From: Spirosoma endophyticum
GTDB lineage: Bacteria; Bacteroidota; Bacteroidia; Cytophagales; Spirosomataceae
Direction: 5' to 3'
Length of the DNA: 64,000 bases
Assembly (NCBI RefSeq): GCF_900112365.1
Contig: NZ_FOLQ01000008.1
Coordinates: 1 to 64,000 of the forward strand
The position numbers and the translations under genes were made by a program. The stretch's first letter is position 1. Every line of letters starts with the position of its first letter. The notes beneath the pieces were generated by a model that saw only the letters and a list, made by a program, of their open reading frames with translations, ran no database searches and was not told the origin of the DNA. Positions 47,115-55,300 of this stretch are shown here, piece after piece.

Positions 47115-47507
47115 ATGAAACGTATCCTGTTCTTCGCTTCGCTTGTCCTGTTGACGGCTTCCGTCGCTATGACCAATGCCACTGCGCTATTCAATTGGAA
47201 AACGACTACCCACGATTTCGGCCGTATTCCGCAGGGAAAACCCGTTACGGTAGAGTTTACTTTTTCCAACAAAGGCGAAGCCCCGCTTCTTGTCAGTACC
47301 GCTAAAGGTTCCTGCGGTTGTACGGGCGTCGACTGGCCAAAAGCGGCTGTGTTGCCCGGTCAGTCGGGAAAAATAAAGGCGACGTTCAATGCGGCTGCCG
47401 TTGGGGCATTCAGCAAAACTGTTACGGTAGAATCAAATGCTGAGGGTGGTTCGCAGACGCTGTCTTTCAAAGGCGAAGTGGTTAAAGAGGCTGTGGCAGC
47501 GCAGTAA
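47115..47507 (+). CDS. DUF1573 exported protein
   Basis: A 130-residue exported protein with one Ig-like DUF1573 domain. Signal peptide ILFFASLVLLTASVAMTNAT; then FNWKTTTHDFGRIPQGKPVT, FTFSNKGEAPLLVSTAKGSC followed by GCTGVDWP, the Cys pair characteristic of the family, and PGQSGKIKATFNAA. Function unknown; very common in Bacteroidota. Confidence 0.92.
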   Translation: MKRILFFASLVLLTASVAMTNATALFNWKTTTHDFGRIPQGKPVTVEFTFSNKGEAPLLVSTAKGSCGCTGVDWPKAAVLPGQSGKIKATFNAAAVGAFSKTVTVESNAEGGSQTLSFKGEVVKEAVAAQ

Positions 47508-47509
47508 AG

Positions 47510-47530
47510 ACAGGCAAAAGGCCTGTTTTA
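47510..47530 (+). terminator. short terminator after DUF1573 gene
   Basis: ACAGGC-AAAAG-GCCTGT followed by TTTT, directly after the stop codon. Confidence 0.55.
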
Positions 47531-47535
47531 AAACT

Positions 47536-47582
47536 AACAATAAAGGCCCGGAAGCCTAAGTTGCTTTCAGGCCTTTATTGTT
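47536..47582. terminator. bidirectional terminator
   Basis: AACAATAAAGGCC and GGCCTTTATTGTT form a perfect 13-bp outer stem with further inner pairing, between the convergent DUF1573 and M23 genes. Confidence 0.85.
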
Positions 47583-47650
47583 TTATGAGCGTGCTACGTT
47601 CGCTTTTACATGTGGCTAGTGCTGTGTGACAACGACAACAAGACCTAAAA

Positions 47651-48733
47651 CTAATGCACACGCAACTTCTGCCCTGGCCGCAGCCGTGAGCCAGACATAT
47701 GATTTTTGCGTTTCAATGAGGCTACTGACATACCATATCGGTCGGCAATGGAGCTAAGCGTTTCGCCCGAACGTACCCGATGCAATACGGTACGTTTGAT
47801 TTTCGGTTTGAAGTCGATTTCGGCAGAGGATGACGACGAAGACGAACTTCTTCCCCCACGCAGATAATCCCAAACGGAAGCTGTCAACAGAAAGTGATCA
47901 GAATTGATTGTGTTGTCCGGGAAGGTATAAATGTTTAGTGGACTGAATGGATTGCCTTCGTAACGCGTCTCGAAGTGCAGGTGTGGCCCCGAACTTCGGC
48001 CCGTGCTGCCTCCTAAACCGAGCTGGTCTCCAGCCTTAACAAGCTGACCGGTTTCGACGGTTTGCTTGGACATATGCCCATAAAGGGTTTCGAGACCGTT
48101 GTAGTGCCGAACCAGAACGTAGCGCCCGTAGCCATTGCCATCCCAGCCAACCACGCGCACAATCCCATCAAAGGCAGCATATACGGGGTCGCCGGTTTCC
48201 AGATCGAGGTCGGTGCCGGTATGCCAGCGTCCCCAGCGGAACCCGAAATTCGAGGTCATCTTCCCTTCGGTTAGCGGGGCCGACCAGTAGCGGTTGGCGG
48301 TTGGGTCATACAGCCTGATATCAATGGCTTCGTTGAACTCCAGCGGATTAATGTTATAGGGATCGACAGTGCGCGAATCCCAGACCGCGTAGTAATCGGC
48401 GATTTTAACCCATTCGTTACCAACCAGTACAGAATCAATTACTTCAACAACACTGGTTTCTCCCTGGTCAATCTGGCTGGTGTCTTCGCTGACAACCGGG
48501 TTTAATTCTTTTTTCGGTTCAAACTGGCTGTTATAGCGCAGTTGAGTTTTTTCCTGTTCAAACTGGTCGTCCGCTTTTTGAGGCTGATCAACGACGGGGG
48601 CATTCGGGGTAGGCTGATTTTTTGGGGTAATGCGCAGGTTGTTTTTAAATCGTCCGCGCTCCTGAGCTTGTGCTGTTACGGTCAAACACAAACATCCAAT
48701 GGCCAGCAGCCACTGCATAGCGGTTTTTCTCAT
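47651..48733 (-). CDS. M23 peptidase with C-terminal LysM domain
   Basis: Exported cell-wall endopeptidase of 360 residues. Signal peptide LLAIGCLCLTVTAQAQ; a low-complexity linker (about 30-95); the M23/LytM domain (about 155-275) with the metal ligands in WHTGTDLDL (HxxxD) and GPHLHFETR (HxH), and GNGYGRYVLVRHYNGLETLY between. A poly-Ser linker precedes LysM (about 312-360, HRVRSGETLSSIADRYGMSV). It cuts peptidoglycan cross-links or activates amidases. It is transcribed in the same direction as trxB, across a heptad hairpin. Confidence 0.93.
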   Translation of the reverse strand: MRKTAMQWLLAIGCLCLTVTAQAQERGRFKNNLRITPKNQPTPNAPVVDQPQKADDQFEQEKTQLRYNSQFEPKKELNPVVSEDTSQIDQGETSVVEVIDSVLVGNEWVKIADYYAVWDSRTVDPYNINPLEFNEAIDIRLYDPTANRYWSAPLTEGKMTSNFGFRWGRWHTGTDLDLETGDPVYAAFDGIVRVVGWDGNGYGRYVLVRHYNGLETLYGHMSKQTVETGQLVKAGDQLGLGGSTGRSSGPHLHFETRYEGNPFSPLNIYTFPDNTINSDHFLLTASVWDYLRGGRSSSSSSSSAEIDFKPKIKRTVLHRVRSGETLSSIADRYGMSVASLKRKNHMSGSRLRPGQKLRVH

Positions 48734-48741
48734 CGTAGATG

Positions 48742-48821
48742 AGTCGTCAGTCGATAGTCAGTAGTCGTTAGTAAAAAGAGGTTTCTCTAAACTGACGACT
48801 ACTGACTATCGACTGACGACT
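48742..48821. repeat. heptad hairpin element between trxB and the M23 gene
   Basis: Left arm 48742-48772 is four 7-bp units (AGTCGTC, AGTCGAT, AGTCAGT, AGTCGTT) plus AGT. The right arm 48791-48821 is complementary at 30 of 31 positions. Loop of 18 nt. It fills the trxB stop to M23 start gap. Confidence 0.9.
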
Positions 48822-48840
48822 ATATTTATTTTATTAGTGA

Positions 48841-49806
48841 TCAAATTTCTTCAGCCTGCATTTCCAGCGTGACCAGATAACGTTCGGCGTCGAGAGCGGC
48901 CATACAGCCGGTTCCGGCCGCGGTTACGGCCTGACGATAGATGTTATCCTGAGCATCTCCGCAGGCAAACACGCCGGGTATGTTGGTTCGGGTACTTCCT
49001 TTTTCGGTCAGGATATACCCACTTTCATCCAGTTCGAGAAAATCCGAGAAAATACTCGTATTTGGCGTGTGGCCAATGGCCACGAAAAAGCCCGTTACGT
49101 CTAAAATTCGCTCTTCGCCGGTTTCCGAGTTTTTTACCCGAACGCCCGACACTTCATCATCGCCTAACACCTCTTCGGTAGACGTATTGTACAGAATTTC
49201 GATGTTGTGTGCCGATTGAACGCGTTTCTGCATGAATTTCGAAGCTCGCATTTCATCCCGACGAACAAGCATATACACTTTTCGGCAAAGGTTGGCCAGA
49301 TAGCTGGCTTCTTCGGCGGCTGTGTCGCCTGCGCCAACAATCACTACGTCCTGACCCCGGAAAAAGAAGCCGTCGCAAACGGCACAGGCCGATACACCCC
49401 GGCCATTGAGCCGCATTTCGGAGGGCAGACCGAGCCATTTGGCCGAGGCACCCGTTGAAATAATGACAGAGTCAGCGGTAATTTCGTGTTTGTCGTCAAC
49501 GATTGCGCGGTGAGGGTTATCGTGCCCAGGTTGATCAGCAAAAAAAACTTTGGTGACCATGCCGTAGCGAACATCAGTTCCAAATCGCTTGGCCTGTGCT
49601 TCCAGATCCTGCATCATCTGCGGACCCTGAACCCCTTCTGGATAGCCCGGGAAATTGTCGACTTCATTGGTGATCGTTAGCTGACCACCCGGTTGTCTAC
49701 CCTGATATAAAACGGGACTCATGTTGGCCCGCGCTGCGTAGATAGCGGCCGTGTAACCGGCGGGGCCGGAACCTATAATTAAGCACTTAACGTGTTCGGA
49801 AGTCAT
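48841..49806 (-). CDS. trxB: thioredoxin-disulfide reductase
   Basis: NADPH-dependent flavoenzyme that reduces thioredoxin, 321 residues as usual. FAD-binding IIGSGPAGYTAAIYAARANM at the start; redox-active CAVC in ACAVCDGFFFRG; NADPH-binding VIVGAGDTAAEEASYLANL; C-terminal GVFACGDAQDNIYRQAVTAA. Cytoplasmic. It follows the PorE-like gene on the same strand with a 200-bp gap occupied by a G-rich heptad element. Confidence 0.95.
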   Translation of the reverse strand: MTSEHVKCLIIGSGPAGYTAAIYAARANMSPVLYQGRQPGGQLTITNEVDNFPGYPEGVQGPQMMQDLEAQAKRFGTDVRYGMVTKVFFADQPGHDNPHRAIVDDKHEITADSVIISTGASAKWLGLPSEMRLNGRGVSACAVCDGFFFRGQDVVIVGAGDTAAEEASYLANLCRKVYMLVRRDEMRASKFMQKRVQSAHNIEILYNTSTEEVLGDDEVSGVRVKNSETGEERILDVTGFFVAIGHTPNTSIFSDFLELDESGYILTEKGSTRTNIPGVFACGDAQDNIYRQAVTAAGTGCMAALDAERYLVTLEMQAEEI

Positions 49807-49920
49807 TGCAAGTAGAACCAGGTCGTCATAGAACTAAAAATACCCGTATCCTGAATTGACGGGGGTATTGGGACAACATACACAAAATTGAAAAAAATCC
49901 CACAGAGAAGCAAAGATTTG

Positions 49921-50008
49921 GGAGCCTAGGGGGCGGAGCATGGAGCCTGGGGTCAGGAGCTTGGTAAGATAGGTACCCCCATGCCCCCGGCCCCGCGCCC
50001 CATGCTAC
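49921..50008. repeat. G-rich heptad hairpin element between porE-like and trxB
   Basis: Left units at 49921-49969: GGAGCCT, AGGGGGC, GGAGCAT, GGAGCCT, GGGGTCA, GGAGCTT, GGTAAGA. Read on the minus strand from 50008: GTAGCAT, GGGGCGC, GGGGCCG, GGGGCAT. The arms pair imperfectly with many G-U matches. The PorE-like stop codon (50005-50007) lies in the right arm. Confidence 0.75.
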
Positions 50009-52053
50009 AACACGCGCCACTCGATTCGCCGGTTCAACTGTCGATTTTCGTCGCTTGTATTGGGTGCCAGAGGGCGGGTTTTTCCATAGCCCATGGCCCG
50101 AATTCGGTCTGGTTGAATGCCAGCTTTGGTTAAGTACGTCACAACGGACTGCGCCCGTTTTTGTGAAAGAGTCAGGTTGGCGGCCGCATCGCCTTTGTCA
50201 TCCGTATGGCCCGAAATCTCGATTTTAACGCTCGGATTTACCTGCATAAACGTCGCTAAACGATCCAATTCTGTCCGGGATTTATCGGCCAGATCGTAAC
50301 GGCCCGTTTCAAAGAACAGATTATTCAGCGTTTCATTCGCAGTGTTTCCGGACGATACAGGCTCCAGCGGTACGCTTAGCGTCATGCCGTCACCTTTCGT
50401 TTTCTGGGTAAAATCGAACGAAAGACTTTTGAACAGATACCCCTTCGTACTTACATAAAGGGCGTATTCTCCTCCGCTGGGGAGCACGGCCGTGTATTGA
50501 CCAGTTTGAACATCAGTTTGTACCCGCGAAACAATTTGATTCGTTTTCAGGTCAATTAACTCCACCGTGGCCCCCAGTGGCTTTTTGGTTTTCGCATCCG
50601 CCACTATGCCTTTTAGAAAACTCACCGGCCGCACGCGATCACGTAGCGATTCGGGTAACTCGAACGTATACAACCGCGATTTCTGTGATACGCCATCTTT
50701 TTGTTCTTCGTAAGAATAATAAGCCCGTGTGCCGTTGGCCGAAACAAATAGGGAAGCCTGATCTTCGGCCGTATTGATCGGGTAGCCCAAATTAGTTGGC
50801 ATGGACCAGACCGTGCCGCGATCTGTTGATTGAACATGATCCGTCTCGTTAGGCCTTGTCACAAACAGGTCATAACCGCCCATACCGATATGGCCGTCCG
50901 ACGCAAAAAATAAGCTTTGTCCGTTGGGGTGAATGAATGGAGATGCCTCATTGGCGGGCGTGTTGACGGGTACCCCCAAGTTAACGGGTTGGGCCCAGGT
51001 GCCGTCAGCATTAAGATCGCTCTGCCAGATATCACGTCGCCCCTGACCACCCGGGCGGTCGGAGACAAAGTAAAGTCGGCGTCCATCAGCCGATAAGGCG
51101 GGCTGCGATTCGTAGAAATGGGAATTAACGGTAGGACCGAGATTTTCGGGGCTCGACCAGTCGCTGCCCGTTTTTTTGCTCACGTATAAATCGCAGCTAC
51201 CAAAACCTTTACGTCCCTGGCAAGCCGTAAAAACTAACGTTCGGCCATCGGCAGAGAGGCTGGCCGTTCCTTCGTTGTCAGGGGTGTTTATGTTAGGCGA
51301 AAGCGAGACGGGTGGCGACCAGGTTTCTCCGTTGAACGTAGCGGTCATCAGGTCTTCGTCGCCTTCGGGTTTCAGGGCTGTAAAAACCAACGTTTGTTCA
51401 TCGGCGGTCAGCACCGGGAAATACTGCGAAGGTGTGGTTTGCAAAACTGACGACATCGGTTTTGGGTCTACCGCCTGCGGGTGTTGCATCGCTTCCTGAC
51501 CAAAGCGGGCCGTTTCCAGTTGCCGGGCGATTCGTTTGGTCTGCGCGGATTGCGGAGCAAACAACGTCTGAAACTTTTCGAGATAAGGCAGGGCGTCTCC
51601 GTAGCGACCCAGCCGAAGTAACGTATTGCTCAGCGCCTGATAGGCGGCACCGGACGTTGGACTGTCGGGTTTAAGCTGGATGGCACTTCGGTAAGCCGAA
51701 ACCGCCTGATCGTAGCGTTTCGTAAACTCATACAACTGGCCGAGTTTCAGGTGGGCCTCTATAAAGTTGGGGTCCTGTTTGACCGCCTGCTCCATGTAGG
51801 GTATGGCCTCACTTGCTTTTCGTTCACCAAACAGTTTAATCGACTGGGTGTAGAGTTCCTGCGCTTTTTTATCCTGAGCAAAGAGCAGGGAGCAGGGAGC
51901 GAGGAGCAGGGTAATTAGCAGGGAGCAAAGAGCAGGGGGCGTGAAGAATAACGTAACGAAGTATTTACTCCACGCCCCATGCCCCTTGCCCCATGCCCTA
52001 CGCTCCTTTATGGAATATCCAGGTATTTGTGTGTCTGCAACGAGATTTGCCAT
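50005..52053 (-). CDS. PorE-like TPR-PD40-CRD-OmpA protein (type IX secretion)
   Basis: Peptidoglycan-associated envelope protein of 682 residues. The order is TPR repeats (about 60-170, AIPYMEQAVKQDPNFIEAHL), five PD40 blades (about 190-465, ADGRTLVFTACQGRKG, FVSDRPGGQGRRDIW), a carboxypeptidase-regulatory-like domain (about 480-560, GIVADAKTKKPLGATVELI) and OmpA (about 570-682, LFFETGRYDLADKS, ISGHTDDKGDAA, RRIEWRVL). This is the architecture and length of PorE from Porphyromonas gingivalis, a type IX secretion component. Many unrelated Bacteroidota OmpA proteins share it, so orthology is not proven. The first usable ATG (52053) overlaps queE by 46 bp; residues 16-59, including the hydrophobic LCSLLITLLLAPCSLLFAQ signal core, are encoded by a heptad repeat element. 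Confidence 0.85.
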   Translation of the reverse strand: MANLVADTQIPGYSIKERRAWGKGHGAWSKYFVTLFFTPPALCSLLITLLLAPCSLLFAQDKKAQELYTQSIKLFGERKASEAIPYMEQAVKQDPNFIEAHLKLGQLYEFTKRYDQAVSAYRSAIQLKPDSPTSGAAYQALSNTLLRLGRYGDALPYLEKFQTLFAPQSAQTKRIARQLETARFGQEAMQHPQAVDPKPMSSVLQTTPSQYFPVLTADEQTLVFTALKPEGDEDLMTATFNGETWSPPVSLSPNINTPDNEGTASLSADGRTLVFTACQGRKGFGSCDLYVSKKTGSDWSSPENLGPTVNSHFYESQPALSADGRRLYFVSDRPGGQGRRDIWQSDLNADGTWAQPVNLGVPVNTPANEASPFIHPNGQSLFFASDGHIGMGGYDLFVTRPNETDHVQSTDRGTVWSMPTNLGYPINTAEDQASLFVSANGTRAYYSYEEQKDGVSQKSRLYTFELPESLRDRVRPVSFLKGIVADAKTKKPLGATVELIDLKTNQIVSRVQTDVQTGQYTAVLPSGGEYALYVSTKGYLFKSLSFDFTQKTKGDGMTLSVPLEPVSSGNTANETLNNLFFETGRYDLADKSRTELDRLATFMQVNPSVKIEISGHTDDKGDAAANLTLSQKRAQSVVTYLTKAGIQPDRIRAMGYGKTRPLAPNTSDENRQLNRRIEWRVL
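51876..52007. repeat. heptad hairpin element inside the porE-like 5' end
   Basis: Left units from 51876: GAGCAAA, GAGCAGG, GAGCAGG, GAGCGAG, GAGCAGG, then GCAGGGA, GCAAAGA, GCAGGGG. Right units on the minus strand from 52007: AGGAGCG, TAGGGCA, TGGGGCA, AGGGGCA, TGGGGCG. GGGGCGTG is paired across a loop of about 20 nt; many outer pairs are G-U. The element ends at the queE stop. Confidence 0.8.
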
Positions 52054-52658
52054 TGCGGATTATTTTTTACGTAATCAACGATGAGAGGCAGCATTTCATT
52101 GGATCGACTCCATTCTGATTGCAAAAACAGTTTGCAATTGGGTCGTAACTCGTGCACAAACGACTCGGCGAAGGCAAAGTCTGACTGATTATAAATGATT
52201 ACTTTAAGTTCGTCGGCTTTCCGGTAAATATCGGGGTTCGGTTTCTTGAATTTCTTTGGTGAAAAGCAAATCCAGTCCCACGAGCCCGTAACGGCTTTGC
52301 ACACGCCAGACGTCTCAATATTCGTTTGAAAACCAGCCATTTGTAACGTAGCAGTCAGGCGGGTTAAGTCATGCATGAGCGGCTCGCCACCCGTAATAAC
52401 AGCCATACGGCCGGGGTGTTGTAAGGCACCATCAACAATAGTGTCAATCGGTATTTTAGGATGGACATTGACATCCCAGGACTCTTTTACGTCGCACCAA
52501 TGGCAGCCCACTTCGCAGCCACCGAGCCGGATAAAGTAAGCCGCCCGGCCCGTATGGGCCCCTTCGCCCTGGAGCGTGTAGAACGCTTCCATGACGGGAA
52601 GAGACGCCGTTGGCTCGGTTGAGGTTATTATCGTTTGTTGTTTCTGTTCCAAAAGCAT
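52008..52658 (-). CDS. queE: 7-carboxy-7-deazaguanine synthase
   Basis: Radical SAM enzyme of queuosine biosynthesis (CPH4 to CDG). The cluster motif C-x3-C-x2-C is intact (CEVGCHWCD) within EAFYTLQGEGAHTGRAAYFI. GGEPLMHDL is the SAM-binding GGEP motif, and the C-terminus FLQSEWSRSNEML fits QueE. The ATG at 52658 is chosen because the TTG at 52664 lies within a TATCTTTG promoter box; the mRNA would then be almost leaderless. Its stop is followed directly by the heptad element in the porE-like gene. Confidence 0.92.
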   Translation of the reverse strand: MLLEQKQQTIITSTEPTASLPVMEAFYTLQGEGAHTGRAAYFIRLGGCEVGCHWCDVKESWDVNVHPKIPIDTIVDGALQHPGRMAVITGGEPLMHDLTRLTATLQMAGFQTNIETSGVCKAVTGSWDWICFSPKKFKKPNPDIYRKADELKVIIYNQSDFAFAESFVHELRPNCKLFLQSEWSRSNEMLPLIVDYVKNNPQWQISLQTHKYLDIP

Positions 52659-52661
52659 ATA

Positions 52662-52669
52662 CAAAGATA
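52662..52669 (-). promoter_or_regulatory. -7 box of queE (TATCTTTG), leaderless start
   Basis: On the minus strand TATCTTTG ends 3 nt before the ATG at 52658, so transcription should start at or next to the start codon. No TTG at -33 was found at 19 bp. Confidence 0.5.
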
Positions 52670-52683
52670 CGGAGTTCCAATAG

Positions 52684-52718
52684 CAGACCTATAGGATTTC
52701 GAAAACCTTATAGGTCTG
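52684..52718. other. hairpin in the queE-his divergent gap
   Basis: CAGACCTATA and TATAGGTCTG form a perfect 10-bp stem with inner GG/CC pairing. It lies upstream of queE, where it is not placed to end a known transcript; a regulatory or relic role is possible. Confidence 0.4.
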
Positions 52719-52799
52719 TAAGTCCTGCTGAAATTGTTTATTTGGAGAGGAGTATCATCTTTATTCGCTGAAACAATGTCGATTCGATTTCTTTCTGCC

Positions 52800-52807
52800 T
52801 ACCTTTG
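52800..52807 (+). promoter_or_regulatory. -7 box of the his leader (TACCTTTG)
   Basis: TACCTTTG fits TAnnTTTG and ends 4 nt before the leader-peptide ATG at 52812, predicting a leaderless transcript. Confidence 0.5.
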
Positions 52808-52811
52808 CGCT

Positions 52812-52874
52812 ATGATTTCCCAACGGGCTACTCATTCTCCTTTCCGACATCGTCGCCATCATCGCGGCTGCTAA
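52812..52874 (+). CDS. histidine operon leader peptide
   Basis: A 20-residue reading frame (MISQRATHSPFRHRRHHRGC) with four His codons (positions 8, 13, 16, 17) clustered with Arg, 155 bp upstream of hisG. His-rich leader peptides are the sensors of transcription attenuation in his operons: when charged tRNA-His is scarce the ribosome stalls at the His codons. A candidate weak terminator is at 52936-52962. The RNA folding could not be computed here. Confidence 0.75.
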   Translation: MISQRATHSPFRHRRHHRGC

Positions 52875-52935
52875 GCCTGTGCGTCGAACCGTCCCGTTTT
52901 TCACGTACTTTTGCCCCTGATTACAAAAGCGATCG

Positions 52936-52966
52936 TCCAGCAAATTCATTGCTGAAGGATTTGTAT
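52936..52966 (+). terminator. candidate attenuator hairpin before hisG
   Basis: CAGCAA and TTGCTG pair over a 5-nt loop, with flanking TCC/GGA, followed by TTTGTATT. Modest stability; it may be the attenuator of the his leader. Confidence 0.4.
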
Positions 52967-53000
52967 TAAAATCAACTAGTTACGTGGTGTTTGGCCTACG

Positions 53001-53025
53001 TCATACATCACACATCATACATCTC
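53001..53025. repeat. single heptad arm before hisG
   Basis: Units TCATACA, TCACACA, TCATACA and TCTC in a row; no complementary arm was found nearby. The hisG start follows after 4 bp. Confidence 0.5.
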
Positions 53026-53028
53026 TTA

Positions 53029-53889
53029 ATGTCTTCTGTATTACGTATTGCCCTGCAAAAGTCTGGTCGTTTGAGCGAAGATTCATACCAGCTTTTTAAA
53101 GAATGCGGTATTCGTTTCGACTACGGTACCGGTAAATTAAAGTCTGTTTCGTCAAACTTCCCGGCCGAATTCCTGTTCCTTCGCGATGACGATATTCCTG
53201 GTTACGTTGAAGATGGCGTGGCAGATCTGGGTATCGTTGGCGAGAACGTAGCGGTCGAAACGGGTCGTCCTGTCGAGACCATTCATAAACTTGGATTCTC
53301 GAAATGCCGGTTGTCTATCGCCGTTCCGCGTGGCACCGACTGGGTTGGTATTCACAGTCTGAATGGAAAAAATATTGCTACGTCCTATCCGAATCTGTTG
53401 GGTAATTATCTGGCTGGACAAGGTGTTCAGGCCAATATTCACGAGATCAGCGGATCGGTAGAAATTGCGCCGAGCATCGGGCTAGCCGAAGCCGTTTGCG
53501 ACATTGTTAGTTCGGGTAGTACGTTGTTAAGCAATGGATTGAAGGAAGTTGAAACCATTTTTCGTTCCGAAGCCATTCTGATTGCCCGGCCCAAACTTAA
53601 TGCTGATAAACAGGAATTAGTTGATAAACTATTGTTCCGCATCAAGTCGGTTCAGGCGGCCAAAAATAACAAGTACATTGTGCTGAATGCACCAAATCAC
53701 GCCCTTGATCAAATCACGTCGCTGTTGCCCGGTATGAAAAGTCCGACCGTAACGCCATTGGCAACGGAAGGCTGGAGTTCGGTACATTCGGTACTTAACG
53801 AAAACGAATTCTGGGAAAATATTGAAGCCATCCGGGCCGCTGGTGCCGAAGGCATTCTTGTCATTCCAATTGAGAAAATGATCTACTAA
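53029..53889 (+). CDS. hisG: ATP phosphoribosyltransferase (long form)
   Basis: First enzyme of histidine synthesis (ATP + PRPP to phosphoribosyl-ATP), 286 residues, the long form with a C-terminal ACT-like feedback domain. Start MSSVLRIALQKSGRLSEDSY at 53029; the upstream frame is encoded by the heptad repeat. Catalytic part: FLRDDDIPGYVEDGVADLGI and EAVCDIVSSGSTL, the PRPP-binding motif. The C-terminal domain (about 210-286) includes LPGMKSPTVTPLATEGWSSV. His feedback inhibition is expected. Confidence 0.95.
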   Translation: MSSVLRIALQKSGRLSEDSYQLFKECGIRFDYGTGKLKSVSSNFPAEFLFLRDDDIPGYVEDGVADLGIVGENVAVETGRPVETIHKLGFSKCRLSIAVPRGTDWVGIHSLNGKNIATSYPNLLGNYLAGQGVQANIHEISGSVEIAPSIGLAEAVCDIVSSGSTLLSNGLKEVETIFRSEAILIARPKLNADKQELVDKLLFRIKSVQAAKNNKYIVLNAPNHALDQITSLLPGMKSPTVTPLATEGWSSVHSVLNENEFWENIEAIRAAGAEGILVIPIEKMIY

Positions 53890-53891
53890 AC

Positions 53892-53965
53892 AATGATGAA
53901 TGATAAATGATGAATGATGAATGAGCACCTGTGGGAAAATCATTCATCATTTATCATTCATCATT
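53892..53965. repeat. heptad hairpin element between hisG and hisD
   Basis: Arms 53892-53918 and 53939-53965 are perfectly complementary over 27 bp, made of ATGATGA/ATGATAA units, with a 20-nt loop. It fills the hisG stop to hisD start gap. Confidence 0.9.
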
Positions 53966-53979
53966 CATGAATCATATTC

Positions 53980-55269
53980 ATGAACATCATCCCTTTTCCC
54001 GACCGCGCCGAGTGGCCCGCGTTACTGGCTCGTCCGGTGCAGTCAACACAGCAGATTGAAGCAACCGTTGCGCCAATTCTTGAGCAGGTACGTAGCGGTG
54101 GCGACGCAGCTCTGATCGTGTTGGCCCAGAAATTTGATAAAGTCGATCTGTCGGAAGGTGGCCTGGAAGTTGCTACGTCGGAAATCGATGCGGCTGAAGA
54201 CCAGTTAAGCGACGAGCTGAAATCAGCAATTCGGCAGGCGTATCAGAACATACGTCTGTTTCACGAACGGCAAACGCAACCGGTCGAGAAAATTGAAACC
54301 ATGCCGGGCGTTACGTGCTGGCGCAAAAGCGTTGGGATTGAAAAAGTTGGCCTGTATATTCCAGGCGGTACGGCCCCACTTTTTAGTACGGTGCTGATGC
54401 TGGGTATTCCGGCGCAACTGGCCGGTTGCCGTGAAATTGTCCTCTGCACGCCCAGTAACAATCCCGCCATTTATTTTGCTGCTAAACTCGTTGGGGTCAC
54501 AAAAGTATTCCGTATTGGGGGGGCTCAGGCTATAGCTGCGATGGCCTACGGAACTGAGTCTGTCCCGCAAGTCTATAAAATATTCGGGCCCGGCAATCAG
54601 TACGTTACGTCGGCGAAGATGCTGGTTGCGAAAGAAGGGATGGCCATTGATATGCCCGCCGGGCCGAGTGAAGTCGCCGTTTACGCCGACGATTCGGCCA
54701 TTCCCGCTTTCGTTGCGGCCGATTTGCTCTCACAAGCCGAACACGGAGCCGATAGTCAGGTTTTGCTGGTGTCGACCAGTAAGAAGTTGATTACGAGCGT
54801 TAATCTGACGCTTACAACGCAACTCGGCAAATTATCCCGGCAGACGCTAGCGGCTAAAGCGCTGGAAAACAGTAAAATGATTCTGGTCGAGAGTCAGGCT
54901 GATGCGATTGATTTACTAAATGCCTATGCCGCTGAGCATTTGATTCTGAGCGTTGAAAATGCCGAAACCGTAGCTGAGCAGATCATTAATGCGGGCTCTA
55001 TTTTCCTCGGAAATTACACTCCCGAATCAGTGGGTGACTATGCGTCGGGTACGAATCATACGTTGCCAACGAACGGATTTGCGCGGGCCTATAGTGGTGT
55101 TTCGCTGGACAGTTTTGTGAAGAAAATCACCATTCAGCACATCACGCCCGAAGGGTTGCAGAACGTTGGGCCAGTTGTGGAAGCAATGGCCGAAGCCGAA
55201 TCGCTCGACGCACACAAGCGGGCCGTCAGTTTGCGACTGGCCAGTCTGGCCGAAGCGAATCCGGTCTGA
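53980..55269 (+). CDS. hisD: histidinol dehydrogenase
   Basis: Zn-dependent enzyme for the last two oxidations to histidine, 429 residues. GLYIPGGTAPLFSTVLMLGI (NAD site), GPGNQYVTSAKMLV, DMPAGPSEVAVYAD, SQAEHGADSQVLLVS (zinc/base residues) and GDYASGTNHTLPTNGFA are diagnostic. Start MNIIPFPDRAEWPALL. Expected next gene in Bacteroidota is hisC; here 3.3 kb intervenes. Confidence 0.95.
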   Translation: MNIIPFPDRAEWPALLARPVQSTQQIEATVAPILEQVRSGGDAALIVLAQKFDKVDLSEGGLEVATSEIDAAEDQLSDELKSAIRQAYQNIRLFHERQTQPVEKIETMPGVTCWRKSVGIEKVGLYIPGGTAPLFSTVLMLGIPAQLAGCREIVLCTPSNNPAIYFAAKLVGVTKVFRIGGAQAIAAMAYGTESVPQVYKIFGPGNQYVTSAKMLVAKEGMAIDMPAGPSEVAVYADDSAIPAFVAADLLSQAEHGADSQVLLVSTSKKLITSVNLTLTTQLGKLSRQTLAAKALENSKMILVESQADAIDLLNAYAAEHLILSVENAETVAEQIINAGSIFLGNYTPESVGDYASGTNHTLPTNGFARAYSGVSLDSFVKKITIQHITPEGLQNVGPVVEAMAEAESLDAHKRAVSLRLASLAEANPV

Positions 55270-55300
55270 TTTTGTTATCTTGCTAAAAAACGAGAAAGCC

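Noticed and set aside
49826..50020. minus-strand frame rich in Pro/Gly between trxB and the PorE-like gene
   Set aside because: It is only the translation of the G-rich heptad element, without conserved sequence.
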